From contig CAMLCW010000202.1 of the NCBI GenBank assembly GCA_946478645.1, positions 1 to 9,420 of the forward strand: 9,420 nucleotides of DNA, in the 5' to 3' direction. The number at the start of each line of letters is the position of its first letter. Position 1 is the stretch's first letter. A program made the translations under genes and the position numbers. This document shows, in pieces, positions 1 to 6,983 of this stretch. The notes under the pieces were generated by a model that was given only the letters and a program-made list of their open reading frames with translations, made no database searches and had not been told where the DNA came from. This DNA is from an uncultured Variovorax sp. Its GTDB lineage: Bacteria > Pseudomonadota > Gammaproteobacteria > Burkholderiales > Burkholderiaceae.

Positions 1-28
1 AGATTTGGATGGAAATCGCCGGGATTAG
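1..28 (+). other. Possible 3' end of an upstream gene overlapping the helicase start
   Basis: In the frame beginning at base 2 the sequence reads eight sense codons (D-L-D-G-N-R-R-D) and then TAG at 26-28. An upstream gene ending here would overlap the helicase ATG at 9 by 20 bases, a common arrangement in two-gene defence operons. The frame from base 1 is also open, to TGA at 106-108, so the choice is not forced. Only the upstream sequence can settle this. Confidence 0.2.
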
Positions 29-2780
29 TGGGTCACTTCTGGATGGAAATCAACATAGTGATGGTCACCAGAGCATCGAGCGGGCGATTGATGCGCTGTA
101 CCACCTGATTAACAACGCGCTCGCCGCGCTAGCAGCCGAGATGCTTGGCGATGCGGATTCGAGTAGCAAGGAGGAGTTCGCGAGAGTAGAGGCTCTTTGC
201 AGCCGAACAGTCGGTAGCCCGTATGAAGGTCAAACGATAGTTCGGGTTCTTGCTGGGCCGCGGCATCTAGCTGTGTTGCTCAAGATTCTCGCCGGGGACT
301 TTCCGCAGGCTAGTGTTGCCAATCTCAGCCCGCCCAACGGCAGCGACTCAGCTAGGTGGAGGCAGGGAGTTCGCCATATTTCGCGCCGTCGCCCGTACCT
401 TTGGCCGAACCACATCGACGCCATTCGAAGCGGCTACCTAGACGTTGGAACATCCGCTGCAATCAGCTTCCCAACCGGAGCAGGGAAGTCAACGCTATCT
501 GAACTGAAACTACTTGCCACACTCAGCAGGCAGCTGGATGTTGTGTTTCTGGCTCCTACGCTATCACTCGTAGACCAAACTGCGCGAGTCCTAGACACAG
601 CGTTTCCGGACGCGGATGTTGAACGCGAGTACGCGAGCGACGACCCATTCGGATTCGACGCTGTCCGTCTTCCTCCAATCACTGTCATGACGCCGGAGCG
701 ATGTCTCGCTCTGATGGGCTTCGAACCGAGACTATTCGAGAACGTTGGCCTCATCGTCTTTGACGAGTGCCACCTACTGCATGCCATCGACACAGAGCGG
801 GGTAAACGTGCCGTCGATTCCATGCTCTGCGTGCTCAATGCCGTGGAGCTAGCTCCGAAGGCCGACATGCTGATGTTGTCGGCCATGATGAGCAACGCAA
901 CTCAAATTGCTGGATGGCTCCAGAGCATCATGAATCGACAGTGTCTTGCACTCTCCATGAGTTGGAAGCCGACTCGACAGGTGCGCGGCTGCCTGGTGTA
1001 TCCGCGCTCCGAGGTCGACGCACTGGCCACCCTCGCGAGGTCATTGAAGGCCTCTGCGACGACCATCGCGCCCCCTGAAAAAGCAAAGCGAAAAATGCTG
1101 GCTCGGCCACAAGGCTTCTTCGGTCTGAAGCAGACTTGGGACACGACGAACCGCGTCGACTACGCACTGCTTCCCTTGCTTGACCGGCCGGTTCAATTGG
1201 CGCTCAGCAAGTATTGGAAACTGACGCCCAACGCGAACAACGTTGCGTCGGCCATTGGGTCTGCCGCCGTCGACCACAGTTCCTCTCGGGTGCTTAAGAC
1301 CCTCATCTTCTGTCAGACGACAGTTAACGCGAACAGCACTGCCGAGTACACCAGGGAGCGACTGGGCAAGAACGCAATCCAGTTGAGCACTGAGGAGAAT
1401 CAACTTCTTGACCTTGCCTTGCAGGAAGTTGGCTGCGCAGAAAGCTTATACATTGATGTTTCCTCCAAAAAGGAAGTGACTTCGTCGGCGCTACCGCACC
1501 ACGCCCGGCTTCTACCTGCGGAGCGGCATCTGCACGAATCGCTGTATCGCCGCAAAGACGGCATCCATGTGTTGGCCGCGACGTCGACGCTTGCGCAGGG
1601 AATGAATCTTCCTAGCCAGATTGTTCTGATTGCAGGCGACAGCCGTTTCGACGCGGCAAACAACCAACTCGAACGTCTGCAGGCCCACGAGCTACTGAAC
1701 GCCGCAGGTAGAGCAGGACGAGCCGGCGAGAGCTCGTATGGGTTCGTTCTTGTCATCCCAAGCCAAGTGGTCTTCTTCGACGATTCGGTCGGCCTCATCC
1801 ATGACCATTGGACGAGCCTTAAGGAAATTTTTTCTCAATCGGACCAATGCCTCGCGATCGAGGACCCGCTCGCGCCTATTCTCGACTCAATCCACTCGCA
1901 TGAGGAGAATCACGTTGCAGCCGACTATCTGCTTCGACGCCTTCCTGTCGGCGAATCGGATGAAGAGACTGAGACTAAGTCTCGCGCAATATTGGCTCGA
2001 ACCTTCAACGCATACCTGAAAGGTCTGTCCGGTGACCAGAATTGGCTGGAGTCTCGCGTAGATGCGGCAATCGCGGCCAAAAAGAAGCTTGCAGACCCGG
2101 ATGAAGATTCTGATTGGTCGAATGCGCTCGCAGCGAAGTTCGGCATTCAGGCGTCCACGCTTCGCTCGTTGGAAAAATATCTTCAGTCACCGCCGAGTGA
2201 CACTTCAGTAAATGGTTGGATTCGATGGCTCTTCGATTGGCTGAAGTCGGAACCGAAGGCCTTTATTGAGATGACTCGTCAGGAAGGGCTTGAAACCTTG
2301 TTCGGCAGAAAATTTGCTGCGCTGACGACGCCGGAGGAGCGAGGGGCATTTGCCATTCCAAGACTTCTACCGCTCCTCGAAGCATGGGTTGCCGGGAAGC
2401 CGTTCACGGCCATGGAGAAGGTTTTTAACGCTTCCCTGACGAAGCTAAATAAGTGTGAGAACAGCCGGGACTTCGTCATGCGGGTCCTCCCGGACATCGC
2501 ATACATCGCATCACTTCCAGAATTGGTCCGCCGCGCGAGCGAGGCCATCGATGAGTCATGGCTGACCCTTGAACGCCTAAGTGGATGTGTTCGAGACGGA
2601 CTGGACACGCTCGAGAAGCTAGCGCTCTACCAAGTCATCGGCCGGTCTGGCGCTCGCATCGCATCACATGAGACTTGGGGTGTATGCGAGTTCTGGACGG
2701 CAGCGGCACAGCCGAATGAGGACTGGAAGACATTGCGAAACCGCGTCAAGGAAGGCTGGACATCTTGGAGCGTGCCATAA
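9..2780 (+). CDS. Ski2-like superfamily 2 DExH-box helicase, putative defence protein
   Basis: An ATP-dependent nucleic-acid helicase or translocase. Motifs seen in order: Walker A FPTGAGKST (residues 154-162), motif Ia LAPTLSLVDQ (181-190), Ib TPER (228-231), Walker B DECH (252-255), motif III LSAMMSNA (290-297, SAM in place of the usual SAT), motif IV LIFCQT (432-437), motif V STLAQGMNLPS (526-536) and motif VI NAAGRAGRAG (564-573). This order and the long alpha-rich C-terminal part (about 600-923) fit the Ski2-like class. Third codon positions are mixed, unlike the near-uniform G/C of genes after 3.4 kb, which suggests transfer. The start is uncertain: the frame stays open to the window edge and no clear ribosome site fits in the 8 visible bases. 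Hachiman HamB is a Ski2-like helicase of broadly similar size, so that role is possible, but its partner HamA would lie upstream. Helicase class is sure; the pathway is inference. Confidence 0.88.
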   Translation: MEIAGISGSLLDGNQHSDGHQSIERAIDALYHLINNALAALAAEMLGDADSSSKEEFARVEALCSRTVGSPYEGQTIVRVLAGPRHLAVLLKILAGDFPQASVANLSPPNGSDSARWRQGVRHISRRRPYLWPNHIDAIRSGYLDVGTSAAISFPTGAGKSTLSELKLLATLSRQLDVVFLAPTLSLVDQTARVLDTAFPDADVEREYASDDPFGFDAVRLPPITVMTPERCLALMGFEPRLFENVGLIVFDECHLLHAIDTERGKRAVDSMLCVLNAVELAPKADMLMLSAMMSNATQIAGWLQSIMNRQCLALSMSWKPTRQVRGCLVYPRSEVDALATLARSLKASATTIAPPEKAKRKMLARPQGFFGLKQTWDTTNRVDYALLPLLDRPVQLALSKYWKLTPNANNVASAIGSAAVDHSSSRVLKTLIFCQTTVNANSTAEYTRERLGKNAIQLSTEENQLLDLALQEVGCAESLYIDVSSKKEVTSSALPHHARLLPAERHLHESLYRRKDGIHVLAATSTLAQGMNLPSQIVLIAGDSRFDAANNQLERLQAHELLNAAGRAGRAGESSYGFVLVIPSQVVFFDDSVGLIHDHWTSLKEIFSQSDQCLAIEDPLAPILDSIHSHEENHVAADYLLRRLPVGESDEETETKSRAILARTFNAYLKGLSGDQNWLESRVDAAIAAKKKLADPDEDSDWSNALAAKFGIQASTLRSLEKYLQSPPSDTSVNGWIRWLFDWLKSEPKAFIEMTRQEGLETLFGRKFAALTTPEERGAFAIPRLLPLLEAWVAGKPFTAMEKVFNASLTKLNKCENSRDFVMRVLPDIAYIASLPELVRRASEAIDESWLTLERLSGCVRDGLDTLEKLALYQVIGRSGARIASHETWGVCEFWTAAAQPNEDWKTLRNRVKEGWTSWSVP

Positions 2781-2802
2781 GCCCTGAGTATCGGGAAGGG
2801 CT
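2780..2802. other. Weak hairpin just after the helicase stop
   Basis: AGCCCT (2780-2785) pairs with AGGGCT (2797-2802) around an 11-base loop, directly after the helicase stop codon. There is no run of T residues on either side, so it does not meet the criteria for an intrinsic terminator. It might still help end or protect the transcript. Confidence 0.25.
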
Positions 2803-3019
2803 AAGTCTTCAGTTGCGGCAACGCGCAGCAAGTAGGGCCTGTGGCTACCGGTGGTTCAAGTCGAGGTTTCTGCTGGCGGCCTGGCAAGACGCCCCACGAC
2901 ATCGCCCTTGGACTCGCTGCCCAGGACTGAAAGTCCGCGAAGCTGTCATTGGTGAACTTCAGCAATCAGTCTGAACCGGATGTTCGTTGTGCCTGTGACC
3001 CACCACTCGGGGCTAGATT
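2781..3019. other. Intergenic gap between convergent genes
   Basis: A 239-base stretch separates the 3' ends of the helicase (plus strand) and the GFA-family gene (minus strand). The open frames crossing it show no recognisable protein. A small perfect stem, GGACT-GAA-AGTCC (2924-2936), is present but carries no T-tract. This gap probably holds the boundary between the lower-GC accessory DNA and the GC-rich chromosome, but I see no integrase, tRNA gene or clear attachment repeat. Confidence 0.5.
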
Positions 3020-3421
3020 TCAGCCTCTCGGCGGAGGCGCCTCGTCAAACGACGGAATTGCACCTTGGTGTTCCAGCCAAGGCACCTCATGCGAAGTCCA
3101 GATATGCGCACTCGGCCGCACCCCAGGATCGTCATCCAACGTCGCCACCCGCAAGATCACCTGCGGCTGCGCAACCCATTCAGCCATCAGATGCGTGCCG
3201 CACCGAGTGCAGAAATGCCGCAGCTTCCCCGGCGTCGATTCAAACGAACCAAGCACCTCCGCGCCCGATAGCCATTGGAAATGCTCCCGATCAACGCGCG
3301 CCGTCGAAGTGAAAGCAGCGGCATGCGCCTTCCTGCAGGTGGTGCAGTGGCAGTGAACGATCGGTCCAGCGAGGCGCTGGGCCTCGAAGCTGACTGACCC
3401 GCACAGGCAGGAGCCTTTCAT
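3020..3421 (-). CDS. GFA / CENP-V domain zinc protein
   Basis: A 133-aa protein of the glutathione-dependent formaldehyde-activating enzyme (GFA, CENP-V/GFA) fold. Visible hallmarks are C5-x-C7-G near the N-terminus, HCHCTTCRK with C24, C26 and C29, and HFCTRCG with C71 and C74. This is the full seven-cysteine set that binds zinc in the family. The C-terminal HIWTSHEVPWL stretch (106-116) is also typical. Length is normal for the family. The start is supported by AGAGGA eight bases upstream of the ATG. It lies 45 bases downstream of the BCCT transporter on the same strand, so co-transcription is possible. Most GFA-fold proteins have no proven substrate, and the link with formaldehyde is disputed for many; no specific reaction is claimed here. 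Confidence 0.9.
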   Translation of the reverse strand: MKGSCLCGSVSFEAQRLAGPIVHCHCTTCRKAHAAAFTSTARVDREHFQWLSGAEVLGSFESTPGKLRHFCTRCGTHLMAEWVAQPQVILRVATLDDDPGVRPSAHIWTSHEVPWLEHQGAIPSFDEAPPPRG

Positions 3422-3466
3422 TTCAATATTCCTCTAGCAAAGGTGGAGGGACGGGCGGCAGCACTC

Positions 3467-5548
3467 TCAAGGCACCGGATCCGCATGCCCCGGAGCCCTG
3501 CTCAGCAGGTGCGTCCGCCGGTTCGCACTCAACGACCGATACCGCTCGTACTGCCGCAAGATGTCGGCGATGACCTCTTCCTTCCGCAGGTACTGGATGT
3601 CGTAGCCCTGGCGCCCGTCCTCGAAGAAGGTGGTGGGTTCGTAAACCTGCGCGGGCTCGGTCTGCGCCGCGGCCTCGTGCACTGTAAACACCGGCAGCAT
3701 GCGGTGCGCAATGCGCACGCCATAGGTGAAGTCGCGCAGGTCGGGGTCGGGAATGTTGATGCGCACGGTGCTCGCGCCATCGTCGTCGCCGTTGTCCAGG
3801 TCGTCGTGTACGTGGGCCAGCACGTCGCGCTTCTTGAATTCTTCCGACACCTCGTTCATCGCGGGCAGCACGGTGCCGCGCAGGTAGCGCAGCACGTCGT
3901 CGCGCGTGGAGTCCTGCACCATCTGCTCGAGGCGGCGGCGCCAGTGCTGGCCGCTCCAGAAGTTGGTGGCGGGCGCCAGGTCCTGCGTCGAATGCACGCG
4001 GTCGGCGGCCAGGCCGCGCCACAGGCCGTAGCAGAGCATCAGCATGATGAGGGTGACGGGCAGCGCGGCCAGCAATGTCATGGCCTGCAGCGCCTTGAGG
4101 CCGCCGACGAGCAGCAGCACCATAGCGGTAACGCCGAGCACGCCGGCCCAGAACAGGCGCTGCCACACGGGCGAGCGCGGATGGCCGCGCGAGGCGATGG
4201 CGTCGACGACGTACGAGCCCGAGTCGGCCGAGGTGACGAAGAACACGGCGATCAGCACCACGGCCAGCCATGACACGGCGGTGGTGGCGGGCAGGTATTC
4301 GAAGAAGCGGAACAGCAGCGCATCGACGTTGCCCGCGGTCTGCGCGAGCGCGCCCTGCGCAACGTTGAGGTCGATCCAGATGGCGCCGTTGCCGAAGGCG
4401 GTCATCCACAGCAGGTTGAAAGCGGTGGGCACGAGCAGCACGCCGACGATGAACTCGCGGATGGTGCGCCCGCGCGAGATGCGCGCGATGAACATGCCGA
4501 CAAAAGGCGACCACGAGATCCACCACGCCCAGTAGAGGATGGTCCAGCCGCCGAACCAGCCGGGCTCTTGGGATGGCTCGTAGGCAAAGGTGCGCAGCGA
4601 GAGGCTGACCAGGTTCGACAGGTAGCCGCCGATGTTCTCGCTCAGCGCCTGCAGCAGAAAGACGGTGGGCCCGGCAATGACGACGAAGGCGAGCAGAAAG
4701 AAAGCGAGCGACAGGTTCAGCTCGCTGAGCCGGCGCACGCCCTTGTCGAGGCCCGTCACGGCCGAGATGCCGGCAAGGGCGACCACGACGACGATGATTC
4801 CGAGGCGGAAGGCAGCGTTGGAGGTGTCCCAGCCGGTCAGCAGGTTCAGGCCGGCGGCGAGCTGCAGCGCGCCGTAGCCGAGCGTGGTGGCAATGCCGGC
4901 GATGGTGCCGACGAGCGCGAAGGCGTCGACGGCATGGCCGATGGGGCCGTTGATGCGGTCCTTGAGCAGCGGGTACAGGCCCGAGCGCATGGTGAGCGGC
5001 AGGTTGTAGCGAAACCCGAAGTACGCGAGCACGAGGCCCATGGTTCCGTAGACCGACCAGGCATGGAAGCCCCAGTGGAAGAAGGTCGACTGCAGCGCCT
5101 CCTTGGCGGCGGCGGGGGTGCCGCCCGCGGCGGTGGGCGGCTTCAGAAAGTGCTGCAGCGGCTCGGCCACGCCGAAGTACATGAGGCCGATGCCCATGCC
5201 CGCGGCAAAGAGCATGGCGGCCCATGAGACGAAGTTGAAGTCGGGCACCGCGTCGTCGGGCCCGAGCCGGATATCGCCGAAGCTGCTGACGGCCAGCCCG
5301 AGCAGGAAGACGAGAAAGATCGTGACGGCGACGGTGTAGAACCAGTCGAAGTGCTGCACCACCCAGGCCTGCGCGCTCGGAAAGAGAACGTCGGCGCGTT
5401 CCGGGTAGAGGCCGCAGAAGACGAGCAGCGCGCCAAGGGCCAGCAGTGCGGGGACGACGACGGGCGCGGCGAAGGTGACCTTGGGGCGCGGTGGCAGCTG
5501 CTGTTGTGGTGGTACTTGTTCTTGAGCAGGGTTGGCGTTTGCTGTCAT
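3467..5548 (-). CDS. BCCT-family quaternary ammonium (choline/betaine-type) transporter
   Basis: A 693-aa inner-membrane secondary transporter of the betaine/carnitine/choline family. About twelve hydrophobic segments lie between residues 25 and 507. Family signatures are clear: GMGIGLMYFGVAEP (117-130), FHWGFHAWSVYG (157-168), and the Trp-rich segment YWAWWISWSPFVGMF (339-353) followed by ARISRGRTIREF (355-366). The tryptophans in that segment belong to the cation-binding aromatic box known from BetP. A long hydrophilic C-terminal tail (about 519-693) resembles the cytoplasmic domain of E. coli BetT (677 aa), which senses osmotic stress. The ATG at 5548 was chosen because the polar N-terminus (MTANANPAQ) precedes the first membrane segment directly; the frame stays open further upstream but that part overlaps the neighbouring gene and looks non-coding. 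The ribosome site is weak. The exact substrate is unresolved because the fifth residue of GMGIG is Gly. Confidence 0.93.
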   Translation of the reverse strand: MTANANPAQEQVPPQQQLPPRPKVTFAAPVVVPALLALGALLVFCGLYPERADVLFPSAQAWVVQHFDWFYTVAVTIFLVFLLGLAVSSFGDIRLGPDDAVPDFNFVSWAAMLFAAGMGIGLMYFGVAEPLQHFLKPPTAAGGTPAAAKEALQSTFFHWGFHAWSVYGTMGLVLAYFGFRYNLPLTMRSGLYPLLKDRINGPIGHAVDAFALVGTIAGIATTLGYGALQLAAGLNLLTGWDTSNAAFRLGIIVVVVALAGISAVTGLDKGVRRLSELNLSLAFFLLAFVVIAGPTVFLLQALSENIGGYLSNLVSLSLRTFAYEPSQEPGWFGGWTILYWAWWISWSPFVGMFIARISRGRTIREFIVGVLLVPTAFNLLWMTAFGNGAIWIDLNVAQGALAQTAGNVDALLFRFFEYLPATTAVSWLAVVLIAVFFVTSADSGSYVVDAIASRGHPRSPVWQRLFWAGVLGVTAMVLLLVGGLKALQAMTLLAALPVTLIMLMLCYGLWRGLAADRVHSTQDLAPATNFWSGQHWRRRLEQMVQDSTRDDVLRYLRGTVLPAMNEVSEEFKKRDVLAHVHDDLDNGDDDGASTVRINIPDPDLRDFTYGVRIAHRMLPVFTVHEAAAQTEPAQVYEPTTFFEDGRQGYDIQYLRKEEVIADILRQYERYRSLSANRRTHLLSRAPGHADPVP

Positions 5549-5557
5549 GGGCTGTGG

Positions 5558-5565
5558 ACAATTGT
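5558..5565. promoter_or_regulatory. Short palindrome in the BCCT leader
   Basis: ACAATTGT is a perfect 8-base palindrome 9 bases before the transporter start codon, downstream of the putative promoter. It could be part of an operator, but at this length chance is a fair explanation. Confidence 0.2.
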
Positions 5566-5585
5566 TATCGGCAACGGCGGGGTCC

Positions 5586-5613
5586 ACCCTAACCGCGCGA
5601 GCGACGATGTCAA
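5586..5613 (-). promoter_or_regulatory. Putative sigma70 promoter of the BCCT transporter gene
   Basis: On the minus strand a perfect -35 box TTGACA (5613-5608) is followed after 16 bases by TAGGGT (5591-5586) as a weak -10 box. This sits about 40 bases before the transporter ATG, in the 89-base gap after the 159-aa gene. The transporter may therefore be transcribed separately from the regulator operon upstream. Confidence 0.5.
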
Positions 5614-5637
5614 CCGACCAACAGATCCACCAGCCGC

Positions 5638-6117
5638 TCAGCCGCCCCGGAACTGCCCGCGCAGGAAGGCCTTGTGCCGCGCAATGTGCGCCATCTGTGC
5701 GGGCGCGATGCTGCCGCCCAGGTCTTCTTCGTCGGCACCGTTGAGCACGGCGTTGGCATGCGTCATGGCGCGCGCGACGATCTCTTGCTCGCTCACGCCG
5801 AGCTGCGCACCCAGGTCCATGGCCACGCGCCGCATGGCGCGCTGCGACAGCATCCACATGGCGCCGTAGCGGTCCCACGCGAGGGCGGATTCGCCGGCCT
5901 TTTCATGCTCGGCGAGGATGTCCTTGAGCGGCTTGGCGAGCAGCTCGTCCATGGCGGCGAGCCGCTCGCTCAGCGCGGCATTGCGCTCGGCCAGCTGCTC
6001 GGGCGTGGGGCCGGCTTCTTCCTGGGCCTTCGGTGCCGGGGCTGCGGGCGGCGGCGGCACGAGGCGCGACACGTCGGCATCGGCGGGCACGATCTGGAGT
6101 TGGTCTTTGAGGCTCAT
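5638..6117 (-). CDS. Uncharacterised 159-aa protein coupled to the Crp/Fnr regulator
   Basis: I do not recognise this protein. It has a short N-terminal segment, a Pro/Ala-rich linker (about 21-30), a charged helical stretch likely to form a coiled coil (about 39-75, rich in E, K, L and A), and a helical C-terminal domain containing WDRYGAMWMLSQRAMRRVAM (81-100). It has no signal peptide, membrane segment or cysteine. The start at 6117 is fixed by the ATGA overlap with the stop codon of the regulator gene, which implies translational coupling; there is no strong ribosome site of its own. Codon use matches the GC-rich neighbours, so it looks like a real native gene. The coupling suggests a job tied to the regulator, perhaps as a modulator, but nothing in the sequence proves this. 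Confidence 0.8.
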   Translation of the reverse strand: MSLKDQLQIVPADADVSRLVPPPPAAPAPKAQEEAGPTPEQLAERNAALSERLAAMDELLAKPLKDILAEHEKAGESALAWDRYGAMWMLSQRAMRRVAMDLGAQLGVSEQEIVARAMTHANAVLNGADEEDLGGSIAPAQMAHIARHKAFLRGQFRGG

Positions 6118-6899
6118 GGCGTTTGTTCTTCGGTGTGGATGGGCGCGGCCTTGCTGCGGCTGCTCATCGCGGTGGCGCGCAGGCCGGGCAGGTCGAGCAC
6201 GCGCAGGCCGCCGTACTCCACGCGGATGAGGCCCTGCGCGGCCAGCATGTTGAGCGCCTCGTTCACGCGCTGGCGCGAAAGGCCGACGAGGTAGGCCAAC
6301 TCTTGCTGGGTGATGCGCAGCACCTCGCCCACGCCGGGGTAGAGCACGGGGTTGAACAGCGAGACGAGGTTGCGCGCCACGCGCGCGTCGGGGTTGTTGA
6401 GCCGGTCGATCTCGAGCGCGGCAATGAACTGGCCGAGCCGCTCGTTGAGCTGGTTCATCACGAAGCGGTTGAAGCCGATCGAATGGTCGAGCAGCCAATG
6501 AAAGCTCTCGATCGGCAGGCCCGCGACCACGCTGCGCCGCAGCGCCTGGATGTTGTAGCGGTAGGGCTCGCGCTTCATCACCGTGCCTTCGCCGAACCAG
6601 CCGCCGGGCGGCACGCCGGTGTAGGTGACGGAGCCGCCGTCGGCGTTGTCGTTGCTCATCTTGAGCAGGCCCTCGACCACGCCGAACCAGTACGTGGGCG
6701 AGCGGCCGACGCGGCAGACGAGGTCGCCGACCTCGGCGTCGCCCACGACGAGCGCGGCCTCGGCGCGGCGGCGCTCGGCGGGGGTGAGCGCGGGCAGCCA
6801 CGGAATGCCTTCGAGCTCGGAAAGGCCGGCAGGGCGCACACGGTCGCGCAGGGAGTTCGACCCGCTCAGGGTCAGGGCGCTGGGTAAGGCGCTTTGCAT
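6114..6899 (-). CDS. Crp/Fnr-family transcriptional regulator
   Basis: A 261-aa DNA-binding regulator. Residues about 30-150 form the cyclic-nucleotide-binding-like beta-roll (PPGGWFGEGTVMKRE at 97-111). The dimer helix follows (about 135-165), then the winged helix-turn-helix RITQQELAYLVGLSRQRVNEALNML (about 196-219). The usual Arg-Ser/Thr phosphate-binding pair of CRP is not evident, and there is no Fnr-type cysteine cluster (only C62). It is therefore probably neither a cAMP nor an Fe-S sensor, and its signal is unknown. The recognition helix reads S208-R-Q-R-V-N-E214. The start at 6899 was chosen over an upstream in-frame ATG at 6959 because GGAG lies seven bases before it. The gene is divergent from the acyl-CoA synthetase with a shared palindrome between them, so it most likely regulates itself and that operon. 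Confidence 0.93.
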   Translation of the reverse strand: MQSALPSALTLSGSNSLRDRVRPAGLSELEGIPWLPALTPAERRRAEAALVVGDAEVGDLVCRVGRSPTYWFGVVEGLLKMSNDNADGGSVTYTGVPPGGWFGEGTVMKREPYRYNIQALRRSVVAGLPIESFHWLLDHSIGFNRFVMNQLNERLGQFIAALEIDRLNNPDARVARNLVSLFNPVLYPGVGEVLRITQQELAYLVGLSRQRVNEALNMLAAQGLIRVEYGGLRVLDLPGLRATAMSSRSKAAPIHTEEQTP

Positions 6900-6906
6900 C
6901 GGGAAA

Positions 6907-6910
6907 CTCC
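6907..6910 (-). promoter_or_regulatory. Ribosome binding site of the Crp/Fnr gene
   Basis: On the minus strand GGAG lies seven bases upstream of the ATG at 6899. It decides between this start and an in-frame ATG 60 bases further upstream, which would place the coding region across the palindromic operator. Confidence 0.7.
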
Positions 6911-6929
6911 GGGGAGTGTTGTCCCTAGG

Positions 6930-6959
6930 ATTGTCGTCGGAACGACAACACGGCGTCAA
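6930..6959 (-). promoter_or_regulatory. Putative promoter of the Crp/Fnr gene, overlapped by the operator
   Basis: On the minus strand TTGACG (6959-6954) and GACAAT (6935-6930) are separated by 18 bases. They would give a leader of about 24 bases containing the GGAG site. The 18-bp palindrome covers the spacer and the -10 box, which suggests that bound regulator represses its own gene. Confidence 0.4.
6931..6948. promoter_or_regulatory. Perfect 18-bp palindromic operator, Crp-family geometry
   Basis: TTGTCGT-CGGA-ACGACAA is a perfect inverted repeat in the divergent intergenic region. Read as pentamers it is TGTCG-N6-CGACA, the same 5-6-5 geometry as the CRP site (TGTGA-N6-TCACA), with C in place of G at position 4 of the half-site. 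This resembles the CooA site as I recall it (TGTCA-N6-CGACA). A related TGTTGTC lies at 6917-6923. It is the natural target for the adjacent Crp/Fnr regulator. The palindrome is certain; its binding protein is inferred. Confidence 0.75.
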
Positions 6960-6969
6960 AGTGCAGGCC

Positions 6970-6975
6970 TACGAT
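6970..6975 (+). promoter_or_regulatory. Putative -10 box of the acyl-CoA synthetase promoter
   Basis: TACGAT at 6970-6975 would place the transcript start near 6982. There is no good -35 box at the right distance (AACACG), but the palindrome centre would then lie at about -42.5, close to the -41.5 of class II CRP-activated promoters. The GTG start is at 6984, so the transcript would be almost leaderless. Confidence 0.35.
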
Positions 6976-6983
6976 CGCGCACC

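Noticed and set aside
2850..2870. tRNA-like GGTTCAAGTC string in the intergenic gap
   Set aside because: The bases around it cannot form a five-pair T-arm stem and no acceptor or anticodon arm is present, so it is not a tRNA or a clear tRNA remnant.
2765..2974. 69-codon TTG-start frame overlapping the helicase end
   Set aside because: No family resemblance, no ribosome site seen, and a rare start codon; likely chance.
3023..3038. GCCTC/GAGGC hairpin at the end of the GFA-family gene
   Set aside because: It lies inside the coding region and is not followed by a T-tract; not a convincing terminator.
3423..5561. Long minus-strand open frame (712 codons) overlapping the BCCT gene
   Set aside because: Arg- and Pro-rich low-complexity translation typical of an off-frame reading of GC-rich coding DNA; the other frame gives a clear transporter.
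5638..6801. 387-codon minus-strand frame extending the 159-aa gene upstream
   Set aside because: The upstream part is an Arg-rich shadow of the Crp/Fnr gene; the ATG at 6117 in the ATGA overlap is the sensible start.
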